Under the pieces are notes generated by a model. The model made no database searches and had not been told where the DNA came from. It saw nothing but the letters and a program-made list of their open reading frames with translations. Made by a program: the position numbers and the translations under genes. Positions 11,940-23,108 of a stretch of DNA of 64,000 nucleotides are shown here, piece by piece; the first letter of the stretch is position 1, and the number at the start of each line of letters is the position of its first letter. Source of the stretch: Dryococelus australis (lineage: Eukaryota; Arthropoda; Insecta; Phasmatodea; Phasmatidae). The DNA lies in contig CM057009.1 in the NCBI GenBank assembly GCA_029891345.1, positions 300,863,466 to 300,927,465 of the forward strand. The letters run 5' to 3'.

Positions 11940-12032
11940 ATGTCTGCCTAGATTGTAAACAGTGCATCTGACATGCTTGCAGAAATGAATTCTATCCCTC
12001 AGGTTCTTTACAATTACTTCCTGATCGATAAG

Positions 12033-12548
12033 TCAAGGTACTCCAAAGACATCATCTTCGTGGATCTTTCTTGAAACTAAGGCGGGAACACACATTTCAA
12101 CGTCTCTGATTCTTACGTCAAGTTGAGTCACACTGATGATATTATTCTTGCTATGCATTATAGCGAGATCTACTGTTAAGTTGGTACCTTGGATGTCTGA
12201 GAACTTGACAAGCCCTTTGCGGACAAAGTTATGCGAAGCTACAGTGTCAATCAAGGCAATAGTTACATGAGAAACATACACAGGCACTCTCAGTATTTTG
12301 TGAATGGTTGTACTCACTTGTCCTAAGTAGGCATCTGCCCGGTCATTTACCTTTGGTGAGGACTTTGTAGCCGATACACTGGCAGAGTAGGCGGGTCCCT
12401 GGTGTGGTCCCACCCCATTGGTGTGTTTCACCTCTGTTGGGGCACTGTCTGTGCCAGTGATACTATTCATCACAGCATATCTGACACCGTGGCGCCTGGC
12501 ACTGAACCTCGACGTTGGCAGCGCTGGGTTTCTGGGCTGGCACGGCAC
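12033..12548 (-). pseudogene. Family B aspartic protease region
   Basis: A 171-codon reverse-strand frame. The retropepsin active site reads ALIDTVASHNFV: the Asp-Thr pair is present, but the usual third residue Gly/Ala is Val. The family A protease has IDTAASQSFV at the matching place, so the D-T-x-A-S form is shared. The N-terminal part is poorly conserved and may be the end of Gag. It lies between Gag (right) and RT (left), as expected for Ty3/gypsy. Confidence 0.65.
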
Positions 12549-12779
12549 TTGTACAGTTGTTCCTCATCATGGTTGCAGTGCGGTCTGCCTGTGCTCAGCT
12601 GGTCACGTGGGCAGACAAATTGCCCAGGCCATTTGAACCTTGGTGCGGCATGTTTAAACAGCTCATTGAACTGTCATTTTGTTTCTCACCACTTTTTGAG
12701 TCCCAAGAGTCCAAACAGTAACTATGCCTGGGTTCTGAGTGATGCGCAATACTCACGGCAGCCCTTTTAAAATTCTGGT

Positions 12780-13800
12780 ACCCACTTTATACCACTGGCC
12801 AAAGAGCCAGTCGATAATCTGGGAGCACTGTCTCTATGATTGATTCATGCACATCTTTGGTAGAAGGTACTGGTAGTGATGGTTGGCCAAACTGATTTTC
12901 CGACCCACAAATCCTTCCAAACTGTCATGCTGTTTTTGTTCATCAGTAAACAGGGACAACTGTTGCTTCAGCGTCGTGTACGTACTCGCGTACAGGACGG
13001 TGAACTTCATCGCGAACTGTGTCCAGGTCATGTTGTATTCTGTCACTGAACGCCACCAATTCTTTGCATTGTCTGCCAGTTAAGCCCCTATGGAATTTGG
13101 CCACTCTTCGACATTAACACCATATCTGTGCAGACAGCTGGTGCACTCTGCTAGAAATGCCCTAGAATCTTCTTCTCCCTGTCCGTAAAACGTCGGAAGT
13201 GTCTGAAAACGGGCTGGTGTGCTAACTGGAGGTTGCATTTGCTGTTGTACTGGTGCTCTAACTCGCTCTCTTGACTGCCTTGGCATTGGTATGGGTGGTG
13301 CATGTGTTTGAGAAGTGTGCCATGCTACCCTCTATGGCATCTGCGTTACGTCATAGGTGTGCATTGTTATTATTGACAAAAATAGGCACGCACTCTACAC
13401 AGCAAAATAATTGTTCACAAAAACTGCTTCAGTCACACACACTTCAGATGGTACTTATTCTCACATACTTGCATGTAACAATAACACACCCATCTCCAAG
13501 ACATAGTCTAGCCTTGCACTTATTTGATTGGCATTCCACTGTAGTTAGGAATTCACTGGGTGCGATCAGCTGTGTTGCTGAGGGCTGACTGGTCTGGAAG
13601 CTATGTGCAGTTTGGTCTGGATGTGCAGTTCTGGCATGTGAAAATGTCACGTCATCGAGACAGATATTCTTCTGCTGTCAGGCTGGCGAAGTATGCTCCT
13701 TGCTGGCACAGCTCACAGTACACTGTATCATTGCTGGGATCGTCACATGTAGGGAATGAGCAACGTGATACCCTGCTGGTTGACGTCGCTGTCTGAATGA
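12780..13800 (-). pseudogene. Family B Gag with PHD-like Cys cluster
   Basis: At 13760-13636, reverse strand, the frame contains VYCELCQQGAYF then, after a stop, IFTCQNC. This CxxC...CxxC arrangement resembles the later half of a PHD-type zinc finger and matches a better preserved one in family A Gag. After it come a Pro/Gln-rich linker and TLPTFYGQGEEDSRAFLAEC (13286-13080), the usual start of a gypsy capsid-like region. Then comes a helical segment with WTQFAMKFTVLYASTY (13046-12834). Several frames are needed to read it. No clear zinc knuckle was seen. Confidence 0.55.
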
Positions 13801-14340
13801 ATATCACACTTCTTCCCTCTGGCACTCAGCAGCAGATGTTAGCTTGTAGGTCGTATTTCTCGTAAGGGACCAGTGAGACAGGCTTTTCACATGATGGAAA
13901 CATTTATTCAACATCACACATGTTGGTCAGAAACTCCATGTTGCTGATGTTCGCGATCGTAGAAAATCCCACGCACACTAAGGGTTCTTTCGGGTAGCCA
14001 CCTGGTAGACCTGACCTGGTGGAGTGAGTGGTCAGTGTATGGTCCGTACCACGTACGCCAAGCATCAGGCACACGATGACATCATAGGAATCTCAGCAAT
14101 GCTTAGTGACGTCACGGGTATCTCCACCCTCCAAACACAAGGTGGTTCGATATGTGCAGAAGATGGCGGCCGACACACTATTCTACGTGGTTTCCTGAAC
14201 AATGGAGGACTTCCGAAACACTAAATTTTCTGCCACACGCTCGTTATTTCACGATGTACGTCATCAGGCCACACTAGTTGTGGCACCATATACCATTGTT
14301 ATATGTTCGTTTCAGTGCACGTTCAGTCCGAAATGCCACT
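13801..14340 (-). other. Leader between PBS and Gag of element B
   Basis: About 540 bases lie between the primer binding site and the first Gag-like coding. There is no clear long frame. It is likely untranslated leader, possibly with the packaging region. Confidence 0.4.
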
Positions 14341-14353
14341 AAGTTGGGCGCCA
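14341..14353 (-). other. Primer binding site of element B
   Basis: On the reverse strand TGGCGCCCAACTT lies 5-7 bases after the CA that ends the 5' LTR. PBS sequences start with TGG because tRNAs end in CCA. I do not assign the tRNA. Confidence 0.65.
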
Positions 14354-14358
14354 TATAA

Positions 14359-15778
14359 TGTGACTTGAATGCTTGTGACCCAAATTCAAGGTTAAATATC
14401 ACTGGACAGTTGTAAACTCCTGTAGGGAACCAACTTATCTATTGTACAGGTGAGCATGTGTACTCTGGTTCTCAGGGCAGTAGTAGGTTGACAGCCAAGT
14501 GGCGAATCCCTCTTGCAGCACATGTTTGAGGATGCAGTAGAACAAAAGTACCTTAGTACCTTTACAGATCATAAATGAGCACGTGGGCTTACTCTCCGGA
14601 GTGGGCCAGCACCCCAGGTTAAATTAATATTAAAATGAAATATGATGAGGAACGATGCAATTACGTATACTGACTGAATAATTGATACGAAATCCCTCGA
14701 ATACTGTGGGCATGGTGTATTAGGCCCACTATTGGCTGATATGGACAAATGCACTGTTAAGTGCATGGAAAATTATGGGTTTTAAAATCTCCTGAGCTGC
14801 GAGTCTACGGAAATGAGAGTGCGAATGCAGGGAAGAAAAGAAAAGAATTCAAGGTTCCCAGTAAAATAAACAATTACTGTGGTAGCTACTTAATCAGGCA
14901 CAATAGTAAAGTTCCTCTGTGTTGTGAATGTGTGCACTCTCCTTCACCCGCCGCACTAGACTGAAGAGGATGGCGTGGAGATGCCTTTACCTAACGGAGA
15001 TTTACCACCAGCTCTGTGAGGGAAAACCATAATTTATACATATACACTAAAATACATATACAGAACAAAAACAAGCACAGCAAAACACTCAGAAATTAAG
15101 GCATTAATTCCTAAATATTTTTATTAATACTAAAAGTTCTGTGTCCCTGTTGCTATGCATGTCAGGTAAATTGAGTTAGCTGGAAAAAGACCGAACGGGC
15201 TTGCAAAAGAAATAAGAAATAATAACAAAATTGCATAGACACTAGACATCAAAATAGCCTTTCAATTACGCTTCATTAAATTCAGTTAATAATTTAGTGA
15301 ATCAAGTAGGAATTCAAATTGGGGTGCTTGGCACGGCAACTGCTAGAACTACAAAGGTCACTAAAGTTTTACTTTTCATAAAACTAGATATAAGAATACA
15401 CATTTTTAGAAGTAAAGAAATACCGCATGAATACTTGATTATAGTGCCACCGATTTTAGGTTTGTTTCACTATGCAAGCCACATTGTCGGGCACTCTTTA
15501 ATTAATTACACCGCACACAGGGAAAGAAAAACGGGGCGTTATATTTGCCTGTGTCTACTTTAGACTGCTTTACGGGATCGTAGCACTTCACCACAATAAA
15601 CATGTACACACTTGTTTATACTTAGCGAGGCAGGTCGTTCGGGTCACAGGATGGATCACTAACCCGTTTGAAATCAACAATGTCAGTATCCATGCACTTC
15701 ATGCACAACCGTGTATGGCTGGTGCATGAGGGAGCAGCATTGGACTGCCTCCCAAGCAGGACAGCGAGGGCCACGTCA
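14359..15778 (-). repeat. Family B 5' LTR
   Basis: Reverse strand from TGACGTGGCCCTCGC at 15778 to AGTCACA at about 14359, roughly 1.42 kb with TG..CA ends. The first 480 bases match the 3' LTR remnant at 6433-6935. The end abuts the PBS. The right boundary rests on that match and on the polypurine tract next to the other copy; the left boundary rests on the PBS. Confidence 0.65.
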
Positions 15779-16640
15779 GAGTTACGATAAAAGTAAAAGC
15801 CATAGTTACATCTGTGGGCTTTCGTTCCATGTATAACGTCCCACTGTTACTGTTCTCATTTGTACAGGAAATTGTGAACTGCTGGACGTGTGCATTGAAC
15901 CAAGATAGTCAAAATCAAAGGTAACTACTTTCATCGAGCCACAAATATGCATGGTAAATAAACAAAAATTTTAATTAGCAAATGTGCACATTCAATAAAC
16001 ATAAATTTTAATTAAGACATTAAATTAAATAACATTGTTCTCAATACTCCATCATATAATGAGCTGCATGATAACACAACAACATTATCCTGCTTTAAAA
16101 ATTAAGTTTAATTAAAAATCAGACCAGGTTGATCTGAGTTCGCTGCCAATGGTCACAGTGAGTAAATGAATAAGTATTATTACGTGTGTGTTATATGGGC
16201 TACACTATACTTTGGTTTGATACTCTGGTAGGGCAATTAACACCTTATTTAGTAGGTCTCTAGCAGTAATTCTCAGAACATCAATAATTAATTTAAAAAA
16301 AACACATACTTGGATAATGATTGCAGAATACATTTTTCTTGAAAGCTGGAGATCACCGGGAAAATCTGCAGCATAATCCTGCTTAGAAATCCGGGAGCTA
16401 TCCCAGAAAATATGATTGTTTATTCACTTAGATAAAAATTATAAAGTCATTAAAAAAATTATAAAATGATATATTCTTACTATAAAGAAATCATTTGTGA
16501 GATAATAAATTAATTATATTGTAAAGAAATTACAAAAGGAACCAAGTAAATAAAACACTTAAATACTATTTATTTTAGTAAGCAGTCAATAAAACGTCAA
16601 CCGATTTTAGTTGTCTCAAATTCACCTGGTATTTTTTCCT
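15779..16640. other. AT-rich DNA before the polymerase transcription unit
   Basis: Very AT-rich, with repeated taaatt-type words. I see no gene. If the polymerase unit downstream is a mobile element, its left end should lie here or just to the right, but I found no inverted repeat with the region after 24985. Confidence 0.4.
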
Positions 16641-16689
16641 ACATAATTTATGAGTTGGAGGGGAAGGGAGGGAAAGGTGCTTGGCTAGT

Positions 16690-16920
16690 GAAAATGCTAG
16701 ACCGGGAAGGAGGGTAAGTTGACCAATGAAAAAGCTTGGTCAAAAATCATTACCTTATATGGCACATATATTCTGAAAGAATCTTTGGCCGGGAGGGAAG
16801 TCAACCAATAAAAATGCTTGGTCAAAAATCATTACTTTATATGGCACATAGTTTCTGAGAAAATAAGTAGGTTAAAACCAGGAGGGACGGGAAGTTGGCC
16901 AACGAAAATGTTATGATAAC
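16690..16920 (+). promoter_or_regulatory. Tandem upstream promoter repeats with CCAAT-like boxes
   Basis: Two near-identical blocks of about 80 bases (about 16701-16779 and 16788-16861) and a shorter third (about 16877-16918). Each begins with a gggaggga-type G-rich patch and then a CCAAT-like core: gaccaatga, aaccaataa and gccaacga. The first two continue gcttggtcaaaaatcattac and tatatggcacata. They end about 40 bases before the TATA box. Tandem G-rich/CCAAT repeats immediately upstream of a core promoter suggest an activating region for the transcript that starts near 16989. Confidence 0.55.
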
Positions 16921-16956
16921 TGGAGGTACTATAGACCTTAAATCACTCCACTAGCA

Positions 16957-16991
16957 TATATAAAGGTTACAACATCACCAAATCTCTCAGT
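16957..16991 (+). promoter_or_regulatory. Core promoter: TATA box plus TCAGT initiator
   Basis: TATATAAA at 16957-16964 is followed by TCAGT at 16987-16991. With the A at 16989 as +1, the TATA box starts at -32, the spacing expected for arthropod Pol II promoters. It points rightward into the spliced-looking leader and polymerase gene. Confidence 0.6.
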
Positions 16992-18943
16992 CTGATATCA
17001 GCGCTTGCTATCTGTATATCTGAGTACCTTTCTGCTTTGTCACCAATTCCATTTTGCGTCTAGTGTGTTACTGCGAGGTTTCACGGTCGCCTTCCAGATT
17101 TGCTTCGAGTAATTACTCGCTATGTTACGTTATAAAGAAAACTTTTATAACTGGTTAGATTAATTTTGCTACAGAATCAGCTCTTTAAATTCTAAAAGTA
17201 AGTGACTGGGTGTTGAAAGCAAGTACTAGTGCCAATAGTAAAAGTTTAGGACATTTTTTTTTTAAAGCGCATTGATACTTTGTTCGCTGTTAGTAGTCAA
17301 GTCGTTACATCCATAAGGAAACCGCAGCATCTTCGCGTTGATACAAGCAGTGAGTATTTATGACTATGAGACAAATATTTTTTGTTTGTGTTTATTATAC
17401 ATTTTTTACATTATGTGAACTTTTGTCCAGGTGAAGAGACTTCCATGATCGGGCATCAGAGAGTCCCATTTTCAAGTCAAATTGTTAGTTTCAAGGTAGT
17501 TCCTATAAATGCAGTCTATCGTTAGGAGAGAGACTGCAGTCTTCCTTTTCTTATTCTGGTAAGTAACTCTGCTGCCTATATGCTAAACTGTTTGTGAAGA
17601 TTTTTAACTATACTAGTCAAAAGATTTAGTGTTGCTTTTAAAAAAAAGAAAATATTTTTACCCACAGTTATGGGTCAGTGAAATAACTATATTATTCTGT
17701 TTTTAAAACTTATATCCCACTGACAAACATTTTTTAAGAGAAGTTTTTGCTACGCAGTGTATAAATATACATGGTCACCAAGTTGTTACACTCTAAAAAT
17801 GTTTTTTTTTGTAGTTTAACAAATGATTTTCTTGTATTAAAACTTACATCAATAATAAGTGTAACTTTTTCTTCTAGAAAAGTGATGAATTAATAACGAA
17901 GAATAACAAGGCCAAATATTTCAAAATATAATTTACGAAAAAAATAATTATACTTTGTCAGCATGGGGATTAGAACCTACACGCCTTGTAATGTTAGCCC
18001 TTAACCACAATACCAACTTGACTTAGCATTTATTTTTATAGTAAATACAGCTGCAAGTACCAACAAAAATATTAAATAAGTTATTTAAGAAGAATACATT
18101 TTAAGAGTTCTGTGTAGCTAGGAAAAATTAACAGTTAATGAGTTATACAGTCATGTATTATTATGATTATAGTAGTTTTCTTATGATTATTTGAGTTGTT
18201 TGAAGTGTTCTCAAACTTGCAATACATTTCTTTTAGCACGCAACCACACTTTATATCATCCATAGTATTCACACAAAATAGCTATAAACAATTTTATGTT
18301 CTTGAGTGTTCACCATTTTGTTCAAGCTCGTGGATAGAGATCAGTACAGTAAAAAGTTTCTTAAGGCCTATTACAAACATGACCCTTGTAGTTTTACAAA
18401 TGAGTAGTTGAACAATAGAAATATTTGTACTGTTGCAAGCATTTGTAAAATTACAAACAATTTCTCAGTAAAAATTAAGAAATAATTTTTACAGTGTGCA
18501 CAGGCTTTCTTGTCATTTGTATTTGTGTATTAATTAAAGCATTTTTTGTCCAGCTTCACCAATTTGCATTAATACAATGTTCGCATTATTAATATTATTC
18601 GTGATCATTTGTTGTATGTTTTTTATTCAAAAAGTAACTATATTTGTTGATAAAAATTATTTTCAAACTGTTATGTCTAGGAATTTTTATAACACTATTA
18701 TTCTCAATCATAAATAGCTTGCCTATAGTATGGTGCATTAAGAAAAAATTACATAAGGGTATTTGTATTGCTACGCAGTTCAGTATTAAATTTTACTTGG
18801 AGACAGTAGTTACACATGTTTTGCTATGCAGTGTATAAATTTGCCTATTAATTATACTTTTTCCAGTTTGCCATAATGCTATGTACACATTATTAATAAT
18901 ATTCATACCCATTTGTTGAATGTTTTTTGCTGATATCTTCATT
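16992..18943 (+). other. Probable 5' exons and introns of the polymerase transcript
   Basis: There are no long frames. Candidate splice donors include aaaagtaagtgactg near 17196 and ctggtaagtaac near 17559. Candidate acceptors, with long pyrimidine runs ending in cag, are at about 18555 and 18866. A duplicated segment of about 300 bases offset (about 18545-18630 and 18853-18930) carries both acceptors. The phrase ttgctaYgcagtgtataaat occurs near 17750 and 18822. The part after the last acceptor leads directly to an ATG at 18944. All this is inference from sequence; no transcript is known. Confidence 0.35.
17959..18028 (-). repeat. tRNA-like head of a SINE
   Basis: On the reverse strand a Pol III A-box-like TTGGTATTGTGGTTAAGG is followed about 30 bases later by a B box, GGTTCTAATCCCC. 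The order and spacing are those of a tRNA, but the acceptor arms do not pair well, so a tRNA-derived SINE fragment is more likely than a working tRNA gene. Confidence 0.45.
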
Positions 18944-19015
18944 ATGGAGGGTGGCCGTGTTGATGTGGGAACTTTAAGGGGCTACCAAATTCCTTTGCCT
19001 TCTACTCTCTCTGGG

Positions 19016-19085
19016 GTAAGTGCAATACCACCACCAGGGTTATTTGGTGGCTTTGTTCTATACTTTTTTCTGCACATAACAGCAG
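19016..19085 (+). other. Possible 70-base intron
   Basis: CTCTCTGGG is followed by gtaagt, and a pyrimidine-rich run with ctgcacataacagcag ends at 19085. Both sites are good, and removing the segment would join a short ATG-led exon to the zinc-finger frame. In this copy the two frames do not match: the intron length is one off the phase needed. Either another acceptor is used or one indel has accumulated. Confidence 0.35.
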
Positions 19086-22000
19086 ATTGAGGCATGAGAG
19101 GATCTGCATCCATAATCCAAACAGGGAAAATGAGCAAGTATGTGACAAATGTGGGATGAAGATTGAGCAGAAAGATAGTATGGGACGTCACCTGAGAAGC
19201 TGCAATGGAGTCATGCAGCAGACAGCAGCTGGCAACTGCAAATTCTGTAATGCTCAATTTGCCAACACAGCAGATATGCGAAGGCATGAGGCAATCTGTC
19301 GATTCAACCCGGAGAAGAAGACATACACATGCGAAGACTGTGGCAAAGATTTCATGAGGGCAGACACATTAAAGACCCACTCTAAGAAGTGCACTGGGCC
19401 GGCACCGCCACCAGCGAAGAAGGCTAGACGTAATGTCACCCAGCAACAACCAGCACCAGTACCGGCACCAGCACCTAGTCCGAGGATCATTGTGGGAACT
19501 GGCGAACCCAGTGTGTTCGGGTTCGTGGAGGCGGAGTCGGACTTCAGAGACGTAATGAAGACCCTTGTTGCAGAAAATACCTCGAGCCAGGCAATGGACA
19601 TCTGCAGCTACCTGGAGAACAAGAAAGACAAGATCATCCGGCAACTGAAGCAAATAATCGAAGACAAGGACACCATTAAATTTAAATTTATTTTTGAAAT
19701 GTGACTATGGGAAACCTGAGCCTCATGAGCAAAAGATCGACAGGTTATTCAAAACCAAAAATGTACCAGTACACAGTTTCAGCAACATAGAGAATACAGT
19801 GACCACCAGTATTGGAAAGATTTGTCAGGAGGAAGATGAGTTCCAGGGGAAGGGAAGTGGCTGGGTCCTCACTTCTGTGAAATGTCTGCAACTCCGAATC
19901 AACAAGCTGGATCCCTTCCAAGCCTCATCTTTACATTGAGCTGCCTGCAGCGATCAAGAGGAAAGAAGCAATCATCAACCCACAAAACATCAGGGACCAT
20001 ATGTGTGCTACAAGTCATCGATTTTGACATAGTATGTTGAAGGTACAGATCCCCAATGAGTCAGTCAATGCTACGAAACCATGGAAACCAAGTTTTGATT
20101 TTTACAGGCCTTTAGTTCCAACACTTCTGAACCAAATTAAAGTCTTTGAGAACAACAACCCTACTGTATCAGTCAACATATACTCATTCACAGATGCAGA
20201 GAAGATTGTGCCCAAACAAGTGGTGAAAGAACAAGAAGACCATCGTTTTGACCTATTGCTGATAACACCTGAGTAAGATGGAAATTTGCATTACACCTAC
20301 ATAAAGAATTTTTCATGACTGGTGCGATCGCAGTTGACAGCCCACGGCAACAAGATATATATTTGCAAAAGGTGCTTTAAATTTTACCATGACCTACCAA
20401 GAATAACGGGTCTTGATGGTGCTCAAACCCTTGAAGAACACAAGAAGTATTGCAGTCCTCACACTCCAGCAAGAATCGAGATGCCAAGCAACGACAAGAT
20501 GGAAAGACGACCAACCCTAGAGTTCAAGAATTATCAGAATGGAGACAATATTCCCATTGTGATCAATGCCGACATCGAGGCAATGCTCAAGCCAATACAC
20601 ACATGCCAGTTGGACCCTAGCTGCTTGAACTCACATGCACATCAGAAACACGAGGCAAACAGTTTTTGCATTTGCATTTTTGCATTTATGTACACTTGGA
20701 CAATGGTATTATTCCTGCATCAAAAACATAAAGTCTGTCTGATCAACTGGTAGTATACACTGGGAATATGCGGAGAAATTATTTATTGAGGCGATAGTTG
20801 ACAGTGGACATAAGGTGAAGGACATATACGAAGTAACTTAGCAGATGGAACCCCTAATGAACCACAACTATTACATCATTTGACTGCGGACGAGTGCTGC
20901 TCCACAGCATTCACAGATGGCAACCCCAAAGTAAGGGACCACTGTCACTTCACAGGGCGGTACATAGGACCTGCATGTAACAACTGTAGTTTGCTACACT
21001 GCAGTCCTAAAAGATTACCTGTATTGTTTCACAATTTGGCCTATGATGAAAACATCATAATCAAGCAGCTAGGATATAACAAGGAACTCTTCATAATCCC
21101 GCACACGAAGGAAAAATTAATAACATTTTCAAAATCGCTGGGGGAAAAGTTTTGAATGCAGTTTATTGACATATTTAGATTTATGTCTACAAGTTTCACC
21201 ACACTCGTCAAAACCCTGCCAAAAGACCAATTTAAAAACACAGCCAAATTCTTCAGCCCAGACGAGATGAAGCTCGTAACCAGAAAAAGGGTGTTCCCCT
21301 ATGATTATGAGGACAGCCTGAAGAAACTATAAGAGATGCAGCTACCATCGCAAGAAGAATTCCACAACCAGCAGACCGACACTGACATAACAGATGAGGT
21401 TTATGTTCATGCACAAAATATATGGCAGAAATTCCACTGCAGGACTCTGGGCAATTATTTTTAATGTATACTTGAAAACTGATGTATAATTCTTATTAGA
21501 TATGTTTGAGAATTTTAGGAGCCTATGTTTCAAGAGTTATGGTCTCGACTGCGTCCGCTATGTGAGTGCACCAGCCCTCTTCTTTGACATTATGCTTAAA
21601 CATACAGATGTTAACTAAGTTACTTTTTGATTATGATATGTATTTATTCATTGAGAAGGCAATAAAGGGAGGTGTGGTTCAATGTATCAAGCGTAATTAT
21701 GTTGCAAACAGCAAATACATCTGTATGGTTGGGCAATGCCTCTACCTCTGCCCATACGTGAATTTCGGTGGATAGAAGGAGACATCGACGTCATGGGTGT
21801 GCTCGACGAAAGCATCTCAGGCTACATACTGGAAGTGGATTAGCAGTACCCCACAGTTCTGCATGAATCACACAAGGACTTGCCATTTCTGCCCTTGAAC
21901 GAGTGCCCCCCAGGCTCGAAGCACCCAAAGCTTATTACTTATCTGTAAGATAAAAATAATTATATTATACATTATAGAAATTTGAAGCAGGCACTGGAAC

Positions 22001-22438
22001 ATGGGCTGACAAGTACTAAAATACATAAGGTACTTCAATTTGAACAAGAGATGGCTCAAACCATATATTGATTTGAATACTGAAAAAACGACAGGCAGCA
22101 AACAAGAGTTTTGAAAATGATTTCTATAAATAAATGAGCAATACTACATTTGGTAAATTAATGGAAAATAAAAGAACATGGAACTGTTATGCACAGAATG
22201 AACAGCCAAGAAATAAATAGCTAAACCATATTTCAAGTGCCACACAATATATGTAGAAAATTTATACCTGATGAAGATGGAAAAGGAACCAATAGTATTT
22301 GACAACCCATTATATGTAGGCTTTGCTGTACTAGATCTCTCCAAGACCCTGATGTATAGAAGATTCCATTATGATGTTATGAAGAATAAATATGAAGATG
22401 ACCTTCAACTGGTCTACATGGACACAGACAGCTACATA

Positions 22439-22868
22439 CAGGATATGTCTAAATTCCCATTACACATTGTAAGGGCTTGTAGTGGGGACCAAGAAGGTTA
22501 CGTTTTGCATAGGAACTTATGTGCAGAAACATACCATTTCCCTGCGACAAACAAAACACCACCACATCACATGTTGACCTCTCCCAAGTCTGCAACATAC
22601 TGTACATTGTTTTTTTGTGGGCCCACTTACAAAAAGGGCTTGATGTGACGACCAGTGACGTTTTACACAAACACGGTACCTACGTACCATGTTCTGGTAC
22701 ACATGGTCGGCAATCCCTGGACAGCCAAGATCCGCTGCAGCCATAACCTGCGCCAGCAGTTCTTCCTGTGATTCCACAGAGATCTGGTAAATCAAACCCT
22801 TTATGTGGCCCTACAGGAAGTAGTCTAGCAGTCATGTTGAGCGAACGAGCAGGCCAAGTAATCGGGCA
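22439..22868 (+). repeat. Left inverted repeat, containing antisense transposase C-terminus
   Basis: This is the reverse complement of about 23920-24356 with scattered differences. Its reverse-strand frame at 22795-22517 repeats the end of the transposase (VESQEELLAQVMAAADLG and VYQNMVRRYRVCV). The arm is therefore far longer than the short terminal repeats of most Tc1/mariner elements and includes coding sequence. Confidence 0.8.
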
Positions 22869-23108
22869 CCCATGACAGTACGTGAAAGACAATGCGGGTG
22901 CCAATGACTAGGGTAGTACGTGCATCATTCGACGATCACGTAATGTGACAGGTTTCTTTAGATGCCATTCACTTGATGTTGTGACCTGCTGGGAGTCACG
23001 TCGATCAGTTGATGTTCATATCTGCTGTAGTGCTTATGTTCAATTTGTGATTATCCTCCTTGACATGAAGCTGAGTGACAATTCATTGCCAGTGTGTTGC
23101 TGTTGAAC

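Larger units (their letters stand above)
6433..15778 (-). mobile_element. Ty3/gypsy retrotransposon, family B, defective, with nested LTR
   Basis: On the reverse strand the order is 5' LTR (15778-14359), PBS (14353-14341), Gag, protease, RT start and RNase H, integrase, a repeat-bearing tail, a polypurine tract (6950-6936), and the front part of the 3' LTR (6935-6433). This is the Ty3/gypsy order, with integrase after RNase H. The coding region is full of stops and frameshifts. The RT catalytic core is missing and a 1.9-kb family A LTR interrupts integrase. The 3' LTR keeps only its first 500 bases. No target duplication is visible, as expected for a truncated end. Confidence 0.8.
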
